Counted from the stretch's first letter, positions 26,623 through 35,410 are shown. The stretch is 64,000 nt of DNA from JALYJG01 sp033763555 (GCA_033763555.1 JANRKK010000001.1:1-64000); one strand, 5' to 3'. Notes: generated by a model not told the origin, from the letters alone. A program made the numbers and translations.

Positions 26623-28209
26623 TTAGCTGAGCGCCGCCGCCAGAAGCGTTTTTGTGTAGACTTCACGCGGCGCGGCGAAAATCTGTGCGGCGGGCCCCTG
26701 CTCTACCGCCTTGCCGTCCTTCATCACCACGACATGATGCGACAGCGCCTTGATGACCCGCAGATCATGGCTAATGAACATATAGGCAAGGTCATGCTTG
26801 CGCTGCAGATCACGCAACAGATCGACAATTTGCGCCTGCACGGACATGTCGAGTGCCGAAGTCGGTTCATCCAGCACAACGAATTTCGGCTTCAGGATCA
26901 TGACGCGCGCGACGGCAATGCGCTGCCGCTGTCCACCAGAAAATTCATGCGGATAACGGTTACGCGTTTCGGGATCGAGGCCAACTTCCTTCAGGACCTC
27001 AATCACCTGCTTTTCGCGTTCCGCGCTGGATGCCAGACGATGGATATCCAAACCCTCGGCAATAATATCGCCGACCGACATGCGGGGGCTGAGGCTGCCA
27101 TAAGGATCCTGAAACACGATCTGCATTGAACGGCGGAGGGGCCGTATTTGGCGCCGCGCCAATCCATCAATTTTCTGGCCGAGGAAAACTACGGTTCCCG
27201 TCGCGTGCAACAATCGGAGCAACCCAAGCGCTAAAGTCGTTTTACCGGAACCGGATTCACCGACGATGCCGACAGTCTCGCCGGAACGCACTGACAGCGA
27301 AACACCATCCACCGCGCGGATATAATCGACCGTACGCCGCAGAACGCCTTTACGGATGGGGAAGTGAACCTTTAAATCATCTGCACGCATAATCTCGACA
27401 GCGTCAGACTTGACCGTTAGCGCATCGCCCTTGGGTTCCGCCGCCAGCAGCATTTTGGTGTAGGCATGCTGTGGCGAGGCAAACAGCTTGCTGACAGGCG
27501 CCTGCTCGACAATCTCACCCTTCTGCATGACACAGACTTTGTCGGCAACCTTGCGCACGATACCCAGATCATGTGTGATCAACAAAAGCGACATGCCGAG
27601 TTTTTTCTGCAAGTCTTTCAGAAGCGCTAGAATTTGCGCCTGTATGGTAACGTCCAGTGCCGTGGTCGGTTCATCGGCGATCAGCAATGCTGGGTCATTC
27701 GCCAGCGCCATGGCGATCATCACGCGCTGCCGCTGCCCACCCGACAATTCATGCGGATAGGCACCCAAGCGGCTTTCAGCATTCGGCAGCCCGACAAGCT
27801 TCAGTAACTCCAAAGTCCGCACGCGCGCCTGCGCTTCGTTCATGTTCTTGTGCAGAAACAGGATTTCGTTGATCTGTTTTTCAATTGTATGCAGCGGGTT
27901 GAGCGACGTCATCGGCTCCTGAAAAATCATCGCAATCCGGTTGCCACGGATTTTTTGTAGCACTTGCTCGGATGCGTCCATTAATTGCTGGCCTTCAAAT
28001 TCAATGGTGCCGCCGGGATGCCAGGCGTTCGGATAAGGCAGGAGCTGAAGCACTGATAAAGCCGTAACCGATTTACCTGAACCGGACTCACCAACCAGCG
28101 CGAGTGTTTCGCCTTTTTCAATTGCAAAGGAGACGTTGCGCACGGCTTCGACCGCTTGCGCGCCGCGGCCAAAAGTAACGCTGAGATTGTCGACTTTCAG
28201 CAGTGTCAT
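26623..28209 (-). CDS. yejF: Peptide ABC transporter, double ATP-binding protein (YejF-like)
   Basis: 528-residue protein with two complete ABC ATPase halves. First half: Walker A GESGSGKS near residue 38, signature ELSGGQRQR, Walker B LLIADEPTTALD. Second half: GESGSGKT near 315, signature FSGGQRQR, VVLDEPTSALD. The fused-dimer layout and the YejE neighbour point to the oligopeptide/microcin C-type importer. It overlaps the upstream yejE gene by ATGA. The solute-binding protein (YejA) and second permease (YejB) are not in the window. Confidence 0.92.
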   Translation of the reverse strand: MTLLKVDNLSVTFGRGAQAVEAVRNVSFAIEKGETLALVGESGSGKSVTALSVLQLLPYPNAWHPGGTIEFEGQQLMDASEQVLQKIRGNRIAMIFQEPMTSLNPLHTIEKQINEILFLHKNMNEAQARVRTLELLKLVGLPNAESRLGAYPHELSGGQRQRVMIAMALANDPALLIADEPTTALDVTIQAQILALLKDLQKKLGMSLLLITHDLGIVRKVADKVCVMQKGEIVEQAPVSKLFASPQHAYTKMLLAAEPKGDALTVKSDAVEIMRADDLKVHFPIRKGVLRRTVDYIRAVDGVSLSVRSGETVGIVGESGSGKTTLALGLLRLLHATGTVVFLGQKIDGLARRQIRPLRRSMQIVFQDPYGSLSPRMSVGDIIAEGLDIHRLASSAEREKQVIEVLKEVGLDPETRNRYPHEFSGGQRQRIAVARVMILKPKFVVLDEPTSALDMSVQAQIVDLLRDLQRKHDLAYMFISHDLRVIKALSHHVVVMKDGKAVEQGPAAQIFAAPREVYTKTLLAAALS

Positions 28210-29252
28210 GATTTGCCCCCATGAATCTTGCGGGGGTCAAAAGCATCGCGCACGGCTTCGCCGATAAAAATCAACAGCGTCAGCATTACGGCCAAGACTG
28301 TAAAAGCGCTGAGCCCCAGCCATGGCGCCTGTAAATTATTTTTACCCTGATTGAGCAGCTCGCCCAAAGACGGCGACCCGGGCGGCAAGCCGAAACCAAG
28401 AAAATCAAGAGCGGTCAATGTTGTAATGGAATGATTGAGGATGAAAGGCATGAAGGTCAGCGTCGCCACCATCGCGTTGGGCAACACATGCCGGAACATA
28501 ATAGTTAGATCGCCTGCGCCCAGCGCTTTGGCCGCGCGGACATAATCAAAGTTGCGCGCCCGCAGAAATTCGGCACGCACGACATGCACCAGCGCCATCC
28601 ATGAGAAGAGCAGCATCAAAATCAGCAGCCACCAGAAATTCGGCTGCACCAGACTGGCCATGATGATCAGCAGGTAAAGAACGGGCATTCCACCCCAGAT
28701 TTCGATGAAACGCTGCATCAGCAGATCAGTCAAACCACCAAAGTAACCCTGTACCGCGCCCGCCGCGATGCCGATGACCGAGGAAAACAGAGTGAGCGTC
28801 AAGCCGAACAGAACCGAAATGCGAAAGCCATAGATAATCCGTGCCAGGACATCCCGCCCCTGATCATCCGTGCCGAGCCAGTTGACGGCATCCGGCGGTG
28901 AGGGCGCAGGACTGACAAGATCGTAATTGATCGTGTTGTAAGAAAATGGAATGGGCGGCCAGATCATCCAACCCTTCGCCTCGATCAGCTGCTTGACGTA
29001 AGGGTCACGGTAACGCGTTTCGGTTTCAAACTCGCCGCCGAAGGAAGTTTCGGGATAACTGGCAAAAACCGGATAGTAAAAACGCCCCTCATATTTCACC
29101 AACAGCGGATTATCATTGGCGACAAATTCGGCACTCAACGTCACGCCGAAAAGCACCAGGAAAATCCACAGCGACCAGAAGCCACGCTTGTTAGCGCGGA
29201 AATTGGCCCAGCGGCGCCGATTAAGAGGAGACAGGTTGAACAATGAAACCAT
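28206..29252 (-). CDS. yejE: Peptide ABC transporter permease (YejE-like)
   Basis: 348-residue inner membrane permease. N-terminal NRRRWANFRANKRGFWSLWI then a first helix, a long periplasmic segment (about 50-130) rich in Tyr/Pro, including the family stretch EAKGWMIWPPIPFSYNTINY, then a five-helix BPD_transp domain with NWLGTDDQGRDVLARIIYGF and the cytoplasmic coupling EAA-like loop AAKALGAGDLTIMFRHVLPN. The periplasmic insert separates YejE from ordinary DppC/OppC. Forms a unit with yejF. Confidence 0.92.
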   Translation of the reverse strand: MVSLFNLSPLNRRRWANFRANKRGFWSLWIFLVLFGVTLSAEFVANDNPLLVKYEGRFYYPVFASYPETSFGGEFETETRYRDPYVKQLIEAKGWMIWPPIPFSYNTINYDLVSPAPSPPDAVNWLGTDDQGRDVLARIIYGFRISVLFGLTLTLFSSVIGIAAGAVQGYFGGLTDLLMQRFIEIWGGMPVLYLLIIMASLVQPNFWWLLILMLLFSWMALVHVVRAEFLRARNFDYVRAAKALGAGDLTIMFRHVLPNAMVATLTFMPFILNHSITTLTALDFLGFGLPPGSPSLGELLNQGKNNLQAPWLGLSAFTVLAVMLTLLIFIGEAVRDAFDPRKIHGGKS

Positions 29253-29331
29253 CCGGCCTTGGGAGATTCACGGCAAGAACGCGGATAATCGGCGAAAGCC
29301 GGAAGGAAGACAAGGCGAGAGGTGAGGCGTT

Positions 29332-29649
29332 TTAGCGGGCGTTTACAGTGGCGCGCGCATGGCTGCTTACGCCGTCGGCAACCGTGACGACGTAGCAAAG
29401 ATCTTCCGCCTCGCGCCAGCGGTTGTACAGGAGGTCAACATAGCCAGCGCGGGCGGAACCAAGTTCTTCATTAACGAAGGGATTATCGAGGCGGGTCTTA
29501 TATTCCCGATGCGCGGTCTCAGCGCGCGTTTCAAGATATTGCACCAGGGCTTCAGGTGTCAGTTGACGAAATTCGGAAGCGCTCAGCTCCACCTGCACCC
29601 GTTTGGCGATATGCGTGCCGTAACGTTCATGGAGCTGTTCGTAGCGCAT
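29332..29649 (-). CDS. Hypothetical small protein
   Basis: Unrecognised 105-residue soluble protein, largely helical and acidic/basic mixed (SEFRQLTPEALVQYLETRAE, then RWREAEDLCYVVTVADGV). No signal peptide or membrane segment. GAGG lies 8 bases before the ATG, and it follows the next upstream small gene by 10 bases on the same strand, so the two probably form a pair. A plus-strand frame of similar length overlaps it but lacks a ribosome binding site. It ends 79 bases upstream of yejE. Confidence 0.55.
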   Translation of the reverse strand: MRYEQLHERYGTHIAKRVQVELSASEFRQLTPEALVQYLETRAETAHREYKTRLDNPFVNEELGSARAGYVDLLYNRWREAEDLCYVVTVADGVSSHARATVNAR

Positions 29650-29659
29650 GTGGACAGCC

Positions 29660-29881
29660 TCAATGGCGGGTTTGGTAACGCATATTGTCTTTCATGAGGG
29701 CGAAGACGTTTTGCAAACGCTCCTCACAAGACAGGCGGGCGACGCGGGCTTCCAGAATGCCTTCAAATTGTTCAAGTGTGCGCAGGATGGCAAACGCATT
29801 ATCCCGGCCGAAACGCGTTTCGAGATCCGCGAAATCAACTGGATAGAGATTCTGACTGACCTGGTCGGTGAAGTTTTTCAT
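29660..29881 (-). CDS. Hypothetical small protein
   Basis: Unrecognised 73-residue protein, predicted helical (DFADLETRFGRDNAFAILRT, then LEQFEGILEARVARLSCEER). No membrane segment. Its stop is 10 bases before the start of the other small unknown gene, suggesting a two-gene unit. No strong ribosome binding site is visible before ATG 29881, so the start is uncertain. Confidence 0.5.
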   Translation of the reverse strand: MKNFTDQVSQNLYPVDFADLETRFGRDNAFAILRTLEQFEGILEARVARLSCEERLQNVFALMKDNMRYQTRH

Positions 29882-29996
29882 TCAGCTATCTGTTTTTGAT
29901 GGTTAATTTCCAGATTCACTGACTACCTTTTTTAGACTATAACTTACCTAATACTGGGTGTAAAGCACCAAGTTTGCCTTATTTAGTTTCAAAAAA

Positions 29997-30021
29997 CTGC
30001 GGTAAACTGCGATTTCCGCAG
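29997..30021. repeat. Short inverted repeat upstream of the lipoprotein gene
   Basis: CTGCGG (29997-30002) is complementary to CCGCAG (30016-30021), with a second CTGCG copy between them. It lies 33 bases before the start codon at 30054, a usual place for an operator, but six-base arms can arise by chance. Confidence 0.25.
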
Positions 30022-30053
30022 CGAAATTGTTTAATGCATATTGGAGATTGGCG

Positions 30054-30791
30054 ATGAATTTTAAGACCGCAGCCCGCAAAATCACAGCCCAACTGGGCCG
30101 TTATGCAGCTGCCTCAACTTTGGCGCTGGCAACGACAGGCTGCACGAACAGTTTTCAGATGGTGATACCTGGATCCAACGGACCACGAATTTATACCTAT
30201 ACGACATCAACCCAAATTGGCTCTTCTTCATCTGATGACACACCTCCTCCGGCTGAAGACTCTGGTGAGTTTTCTTCTGATGTAGAGCCAGCCTACAATC
30301 CCAGGATTATTGTTGCTGAACCAATTTATGCCCCAGATCTCAGATATCCGGATGCCGTATTTTATAATAACTATGGAGTTATCAGCACCTACCCTATTGG
30401 CTGGGGCCCCCTTGGCTGGGGAACAGTCCTGGCTCCCATAAAATGCCAAGGATGGGGTCCTTTTGGCGTTTGCTATACCCAACCTAAAAGCTGGGAAGTT
30501 GAATTCGGCGGCGGACAATTTTGGAATAATGATCCTTGGCGCGGTGGCCATCGTCCCGGAAAAGGCGGTAGAGATTGGAACCGCGATGGTGTAAGAAATC
30601 CTGGAAGAGGCCCCGGAAGAAATCCGGGAAGAGGCAGAGGTGACTGGAATAGAGGCGGCGGCGGAGGTCGTATTAACAGAGGCCAACCGGGTGCTGCAGC
30701 TCCCCGTATGAGGCCTCCTGCCCCTCAACGGCCACATCAGCAAGTGAGGCCGAATCCTGGCAATCGGGCCATTCCACGTCCCAAAAGATAA
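30054..30791 (+). CDS. Putative lipoprotein with Gly/Arg/Asn-rich tail
   Basis: 245 residues from ATG 30054, nine bases after GGAG; an upstream in-frame ATG at 30027 is less well placed. The N-terminus is a basic signal peptide ending in a lipobox (LATTGC, lipidated Cys near residue 29). The middle is Pro/Tyr/Trp-rich (for example YPIGWGPLGWGTVL). From about residue 165 the chain is a low-complexity basic tail with RNPGRGPGRNPGRGRGDWN repeats followed by Pro/Arg/Gln. Family unknown; expected to be anchored in the outer or inner membrane facing the periplasm or outside. Confidence 0.75.
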   Translation: MNFKTAARKITAQLGRYAAASTLALATTGCTNSFQMVIPGSNGPRIYTYTTSTQIGSSSSDDTPPPAEDSGEFSSDVEPAYNPRIIVAEPIYAPDLRYPDAVFYNNYGVISTYPIGWGPLGWGTVLAPIKCQGWGPFGVCYTQPKSWEVEFGGGQFWNNDPWRGGHRPGKGGRDWNRDGVRNPGRGPGRNPGRGRGDWNRGGGGGRINRGQPGAAAPRMRPPAPQRPHQQVRPNPGNRAIPRPKR

Positions 30792-30809
30792 AAAGAACTG
30801 GATTAAGTT

Positions 30810-31130
30810 TTAAGCGCCGCCAACCTGTTCCTGTGCGGCTTGGTAGAAGCCTTCCATCTCTTTTTCCAGACGATGGCGGGTCAAAGCAATGCCTTTGGCA
30901 AGTAAATCCTTTTCGATTTTTATAACCAACTCGACTTCTCCTAACCGTGCCATGACGGAATCGACCGCCTGCCCGGCATAGGTTTCAGCGTCCAGGCCTT
31001 TAAAGCCCATTTGTTCTGCCGCCCATAGGCCGAACAGACGCGCCGCGCGGGTGAGGACTTTAAATTCACGCTCCTCATCCATCTCAAACTTTTTTTCAAA
31101 AGATTTTTCGCGGCTATCGAATTGGGTCAT
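30810..31130 (-). CDS. F1-ATPase inhibitor zeta subunit (DUF1476)
   Basis: 106-residue helical protein starting with TQFDSREKSFEKKFEMDEER, the conserved DREKAFE-type N-terminus of DUF1476. In alphaproteobacteria this family (zeta) inserts its N-terminus into F1 and blocks ATP hydrolysis, a counterpart of mitochondrial IF1. The central RLFGLWAAEQMGFKG stretch is family-typical. It is 7 bases downstream of the ferredoxin gene and not linked to the F1 genes. No regulation is visible. Confidence 0.88.
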   Translation of the reverse strand: MTQFDSREKSFEKKFEMDEEREFKVLTRAARLFGLWAAEQMGFKGLDAETYAGQAVDSVMARLGEVELVIKIEKDLLAKGIALTRHRLEKEMEGFYQAAQEQVGGA

Positions 31131-31137
31131 GAATGCC

Positions 31138-31452
31138 TCATATGGAGCCAGCTGCCAGCTTGATCTTCAGCCCATCGAGATTTTTGTTGAAGATAATCTG
31201 ACAAGCCAGACGTGAATCTTCGGTTACCTCGAACGCGCCATCCAGCATACCAATTTCTTCCTCATTTGGCTCAGGTATTTTGCTGCGCCAGGCCGGGTCG
31301 AGATAAATATGACAGGTCGCGCAGGCACAAGAGCCCCCGCATTGCGCCAGAATGGGAATGCCGCCTTCGCGGATAATCTCCATGACGCTCCATTCTTCGG
31401 TCGCGAGCAATTCGTGCTCCACGCCTTCGATATCGGTACACAATACTTTCAT
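31138..31452 (-). CDS. 2Fe-2S ferredoxin, adrenodoxin type
   Basis: 104-residue electron carrier. Cluster ligands are Cys38, Cys44, Cys47 (in CGGSCACATC) and Cys84 (in RLACQI); Cys42 is additional. EEWSVMEIIREGGIPILAQ precedes the cluster loop as in adrenodoxin and FdxB-like proteins. It lies 31 bases downstream of a ferredoxin-NADP reductase, its likely electron donor; both may serve a monooxygenase or Fe-S assembly. Confidence 0.92.
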   Translation of the reverse strand: MKVLCTDIEGVEHELLATEEWSVMEIIREGGIPILAQCGGSCACATCHIYLDPAWRSKIPEPNEEEIGMLDGAFEVTEDSRLACQIIFNKNLDGLKIKLAAGSI

Positions 31453-31483
31453 CTTAATTCACTCACCTTCTGCTGTTGAGAAT

Positions 31484-32527
31484 TCAGGCCGCGTCCGCGA
31501 CGCCTAGTTTTTCCTGCAGATCGCTGCTGGAAGTCGTGTACTGGAAGCGGTAGCGCCGATCGGGATGGATATAGGCGAATGCCTTCTTCGCCATCAACGC
31601 CGCCTCATGGAAGCCCGACAGGATGAGCTTCATCTTGCCGGGATAATTGTTGATATCGCCGATGGCAAAGATCGTCGGCACATTGGTTTCAAAGCTGGCG
31701 GTTTCCACCGGGATGAGGTTTTCGTGCAGATTGATGCCAAAATTCGCCACGGGGCCGAGCTTCATTGTCAAACCATAAAAGGCCAAAAGATTTTCACAGG
31801 GATGATCAAACGCATCCTTGCCGTCTTCCTTCAGCGCAATACTGGACAACTGGCCGTCAGCGCCGTTCAGGGTCGTAAGATTGGCGATCTTCAAATCCAT
31901 TTTGCCTTCGGCAACCAGTGCGCGCATTTTGGAGACTGTATCCGGCGCAGCACGGAATTCATCGCGGCGATGCACCAGCGTAACGCGCTTGGCAATTGGC
32001 TGAAGATTGACAACCCAATCGAGCGCGGAATCACCGCCGCCCGCGATGACGATGTTCTTACCGCGGAACTGTTCCATCTTCCGTACAGAATAGAACACCG
32101 ACTTGCCTTCATAGGCTTCAATGCCCTTGATCGGCGGGCGCTTAGGAACAAAACTGCCGCCGCCCGCAGCGATGACGACGATGGCGGATTCCAGAACCGT
32201 GCCACGATCGGTTGTCAGGCGCCATTTGCCTTCAGGTGTTTTTTCAAGGCTTTCGGCCATTTGACTGAAATGAAAAGTCGGATGGAAGGGCTTGATCTGC
32301 TCCAAGAGCTTTTCGGTCAGTTCTGCGCCCGTGCAAACCGGAACGGCGGGAATGTCATAAATCGGTTTTTCCGGATAAAGTTCGGCGCATTGACCGCCCG
32401 GCTTGTCGAGAATATCGACCAGATGGCATTTGATGTCGTTGAGGCCAAGCTCAAACACGGCGAACAGGCCGACGGGGCCTGCACCTACAATCACAGCATC
32501 TGTCTTTATGACGTTGTTTTCGCTCAT
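31484..32527 (-). CDS. Ferredoxin-NADP reductase, thioredoxin reductase-like type
   Basis: 347-residue flavoprotein with FAD-binding VIVGAGPVGLFAVFELGL, GGQCAELYPEKPIYDIPAVP, NADPH-binding IVIAGGGDSALDW and C-terminal IFAIGDINNYPGKMKLILSG. It lacks the CxxC redox pair of real thioredoxin reductase, which identifies the type 2 ferredoxin-NADP reductases of Bacillus and alphaproteobacteria. It is paired with the downstream ferredoxin gene. Confidence 0.93.
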   Translation of the reverse strand: MSENNVIKTDAVIVGAGPVGLFAVFELGLNDIKCHLVDILDKPGGQCAELYPEKPIYDIPAVPVCTGAELTEKLLEQIKPFHPTFHFSQMAESLEKTPEGKWRLTTDRGTVLESAIVVIAAGGGSFVPKRPPIKGIEAYEGKSVFYSVRKMEQFRGKNIVIAGGGDSALDWVVNLQPIAKRVTLVHRRDEFRAAPDTVSKMRALVAEGKMDLKIANLTTLNGADGQLSSIALKEDGKDAFDHPCENLLAFYGLTMKLGPVANFGINLHENLIPVETASFETNVPTIFAIGDINNYPGKMKLILSGFHEAALMAKKAFAYIHPDRRYRFQYTTSSSDLQEKLGVADAA

Positions 32528-32599
32528 TTTCCCTGATTTCCACTATCGGATGAGGGTCTTAGCGGACTCTGAGCCGCGCTTCAAGACCCGCCTTAAATA

Positions 32600-33385
32600 T
32601 CAGGCGCCGCTGTATTTCGCAGGACGCTTGGCAAAATAGGCCCGTATGGCTTCCTTGAAGTCGAAGGTTCGCGAACAGGCTCCCCAATAGGTATGCTCCA
32701 GCCCCAGATGGGTCGTCAAATTCTGCTCATAGGCGCGACCGACCAGCATTTTGACAGCGCCAAAGGCACGCGTGGGGCCCGTTGCCAGGCGATCCACCCA
32801 TGCCAAGGCGGCATCATGCAATTTCTCGTCATCGATGACGCTGTTCACCAGGCCCCATTTCTCGGCATCCTCGACGCTGAATTCCTCACTGAGCATCAAC
32901 AGCTCGTTAGCCTTGGCGGCGCCGACCTGACGCGTCAGGAAAAACGACGCGCCACCATCAGGCGACAGGGCATGCGTAGTGAAATCGCAATTAAATTTGG
33001 TGCTGCGTGCCGCCAGCACAAGATCGCTGGCCAGCATAAAACTCATCCCCGGCCCGGCAACGCGGCCATTCACGGCGGCCAGAACGGGTTTCTCCATCGC
33101 CTGCAATTCACGGATAGCGGAATGGTAAGGCTGAACCATCTGGTTGGCACGATCCAACGCGCCACCAACATCGCCTGCATACAGGTTCATATCGAGGCCA
33201 TCCATAAAATGACTGCCCTTGCCCTGAAGCAACACGGCGCGTACCGCGCGGTCGGTGGTCACGTTTTTCAAGAGATTGAAAAGCTGCACAGCCATGTCGA
33301 AGCTCATGGCATTGCCGCGATCGGGATTGTTGATAGTAATAATCAGCGCCTGGCCACGCATTTCCGAAAGGACTTCATTCGCCAT
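32600..33385 (-). CDS. Enoyl-CoA hydratase/isomerase family protein
   Basis: Crotonase-fold protein of 261 residues. Has the oxyanion-hole stretches RAVLLQGKGSHFMDGLDMNL and VLAAVNGRVAGPGMSFMLAS and the trimer-contact region GLVNSVIDDEKLHDAALAW. Start at ATG 33385, after GGGGAG; an earlier ATG at 33400 overlaps that binding site. Exact CoA substrate unknown; the usual catalytic Glu near GG(A)xxFL is replaced here by Asp/Gly-rich sequence (SPDGGASFFLTR), so it may be an isomerase rather than a hydratase. Confidence 0.88.
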   Translation of the reverse strand: MANEVLSEMRGQALIITINNPDRGNAMSFDMAVQLFNLLKNVTTDRAVRAVLLQGKGSHFMDGLDMNLYAGDVGGALDRANQMVQPYHSAIRELQAMEKPVLAAVNGRVAGPGMSFMLASDLVLAARSTKFNCDFTTHALSPDGGASFFLTRQVGAAKANELLMLSEEFSVEDAEKWGLVNSVIDDEKLHDAALAWVDRLATGPTRAFGAVKMLVGRAYEQNLTTHLGLEHTYWGACSRTFDFKEAIRAYFAKRPAKYSGA

Positions 33386-33503
33386 CACGCTTCTCCCCAT
33401 AAATCAGGGGTTAATCCCCCTGCCCCTTGATTTAAGCTCCATCGCATTGATGTGACAAGGGTCATTCGGTTAAACTCAGACTCTTCTGAACAAGGGCAAA
33501 TCC

Positions 33504-33695
33504 ATGCCTGAAATCAAGCCTGGCGAAGTGATTATCGAATATACACGCGTGGGCAACAGCGTCCGCGTGACCGCCGTGGACGTAGCGACAGGCACGGAGG
33601 TGACTTTCCAGGCCCCCTCCAACGCCAGCACGCCGGATTTGCAGCGCATCGCCATCAACAAGCTGACTTATGTCATGAACAAGCGCAAAAGCTAG
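33504..33695 (+). CDS. Small conserved hypothetical protein (DUF6898-like)
   Basis: 63-residue protein, PEIKPGEVIIEYTRVGNSVR followed by VTAVDVATGTEVTFQAPSNA and a basic helix. This pattern resembles a small alphaproteobacterial family I recall as DUF6898; that name is from memory and unverified. AAGGGC lies 6 bases before the ATG. It is followed by mdh, 71 bases away. Confidence 0.7.
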   Translation: MPEIKPGEVIIEYTRVGNSVRVTAVDVATGTEVTFQAPSNASTPDLQRIAINKLTYVMNKRKS

Positions 33696-33766
33696 GGAAT
33701 AGCGGCCTTGCCTCAAGGGATGATCGGCGTTAAGCAGGATTAACAATTTAACAGCGGGGAATCATC

Positions 33767-34729
33767 ATGGCGCGGAAGAAAATCGCCCTCGTCGGCGCAG
33801 GGCAAATCGGCGGAACGCTGGCGCTTCTGGCGGGACAAAAGGAACTCGGCGATGTCGTTCTGGTGGATGTGGCCGAAGGTATTCCCGAAGGCAAAGCGCT
33901 CGACCTTTATCAGACGAGTCCGGTTGAAGGGTTCAACAGCGCCCTGTCCGGCGGAACGGATTACAGCCTTATTCAGGGTGCCGATGTTGTGATTGTGACG
34001 GCGGGCGTACCGCGCAAACCGGGCATGAGCCGTGATGATCTGATCGGCATCAATACGGGCATCATCAAGACAGCAGGCGAAGGTATCAAGAAATACGCGC
34101 CGAACGCCTTTGTGATTGTCATCACCAATCCGCTGGACGTCATGGTTTGGGTCATGCAGCAGGTGACAGGATTCCCGGCCAAGCGCGTGGTCGGCATGGC
34201 AGGCGTTTTAGACAGTTCACGCTTCCGCACATTCCTGGCGATGGAGTTCAAGGTTTCGGTTGAAGATGTTTATGCCTGCGTCCTTGGCGGCCATGGCGAC
34301 AGCATGGTGCCGATGGTGCGTTATTCGACCGTAGCGGGCATTCCTCTGCCCGACCTGATCAAGATGGGCTGGACGACGCAGGATCGCCTCAACGCTATCG
34401 TTCAACGTACGCGCGACGGTGGTGCAGAGATCGTCAAGCTGCTCAAGACCGGGTCGGCTTTCTACGCTCCAGCGGCATCGGCGATTTCAATGGCCGAAAG
34501 CTACCTCAAAGATCAGCGGCGCATTCTACCCTGCGCTGTTGCGCTTAATGGCGAATATGGCGTGAAAGACCTGTATGTTGGCGTTCCGGCCGTGATCGGC
34601 GCGAATGGCGTTGAGAAAATCGTCGAGATGCAGCTGAACGCCGAAGAGAAGGCGATGTTCGATGCGTCCATCAAAGCCGTGCGCGATCTGATGGAAGTCA
34701 CCAAACCCATTTTGGCCAAAGCCGCTTAA
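33767..34729 (+). CDS. mdh: Malate dehydrogenase
   Basis: NAD-dependent TCA-cycle enzyme (320 residues, LDH-like MDH group). NAD-binding KIALVGAGQIGGTLALLAG, substrate-specificity loop VTAGVPRKPGMSRDDL with Arg pair, catalytic region GMAGVLDSSRFRTFLA and the catalytic His in LGGHGDSMVPM. Length is typical. CGGGGAA lies before the ATG. The downstream CADD-like gene starts 18 bases later and may be co-transcribed. Confidence 0.97.
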   Translation: MARKKIALVGAGQIGGTLALLAGQKELGDVVLVDVAEGIPEGKALDLYQTSPVEGFNSALSGGTDYSLIQGADVVIVTAGVPRKPGMSRDDLIGINTGIIKTAGEGIKKYAPNAFVIVITNPLDVMVWVMQQVTGFPAKRVVGMAGVLDSSRFRTFLAMEFKVSVEDVYACVLGGHGDSMVPMVRYSTVAGIPLPDLIKMGWTTQDRLNAIVQRTRDGGAEIVKLLKTGSAFYAPAASAISMAESYLKDQRRILPCAVALNGEYGVKDLYVGVPAVIGANGVEKIVEMQLNAEEKAMFDASIKAVRDLMEVTKPILAKAA

Positions 34730-34747
34730 CCCGAGGGAGAAAAAACC

Positions 34748-35410
34748 ATGTCCTTTTCCGCTCAAATCAAGGAAGCCATCCGCGATCTGCATCTCCTGTC
34801 GCACCCCTTCTATCAGGCATGGACGGAAGGCAAGCTGACGCAGGAACAGCTGCAGCATTATGCCGTGCAATATAAGCCGTTCGTTGATGCCTTCCCGCGC
34901 TTCGTCAGTGCCCTGCACAGCCAGTGCGAAGACGTGACCGCACGCGAGGAAATTCTTGAAAATCTGATGGATGAAGAAGGCAAGACGGGCCGCTCGGCAC
35001 CGCATCCCCAATTATGGCGCGATTTCATGGAAGGCCTTGGTGCCAGCGATAAGAATGCAGCCTATGGCGAAGCCGCGTTGAAAACCAAGGAAGCTTTCCT
35101 GCGCCTGTGCCGCTCATCCTATGCCGAAGGATTATGCGCTTTGTACGCCTATGAATATCAGACGCCGGAAATCTCCAAGACCAAGATCGAAGGGCTGAAG
35201 AAATTCTATGGCCTGACCGATCCGCGCGTGTTTGAGTTCTTCACGGTGCATGAAATCGCCGACATCTATCACGCCAAGACCTGCGAGAAGATGATTGACG
35301 CTCTTCCGGCCGACCAGCAGGCTGTAGCCCTGCAAGCCGCCCGCGAAGCCGCGCAAAGCCTGTGGAGCTTCCTGAGCGAAGCCTATGGCAGCGATATGGC
35401 GGCTTGTTGA
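34748..35410 (+). CDS. CADD/PqqC-like iron oxygenase, candidate p-aminobenzoate synthase
   Basis: 220-residue haem-oxygenase-fold protein. It carries the di-metal ligands of the chlamydial CADD (CT610) group: Glu near 76-77 and His86, Glu136 in YAYEYQTP, and His168, Asp172 and His175 in VHEIADIYH. The two residues that CADD consumes or needs to make p-aminobenzoate also match: Tyr22 (HPFYQAW; Tyr27 in CT610) and Lys146 (ten residues after the Glu; Lys152 in CT610). General annotations would call it TenA/PqqC-like. It lacks TenA's thiamine context. GAGGGAG lies before the ATG. Confidence 0.82.
   Translation: MSFSAQIKEAIRDLHLLSHPFYQAWTEGKLTQEQLQHYAVQYKPFVDAFPRFVSALHSQCEDVTAREEILENLMDEEGKTGRSAPHPQLWRDFMEGLGASDKNAAYGEAALKTKEAFLRLCRSSYAEGLCALYAYEYQTPEISKTKIEGLKKFYGLTDPRVFEFFTVHEIADIYHAKTCEKMIDALPADQQAVALQAAREAAQSLWSFLSEAYGSDMAAC

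Noticed and set aside
34730..34750. TPP riboswitch before the TenA/PqqC-like gene
   Set aside because: Only 18 bases separate mdh and this gene, and no THI-box is seen.
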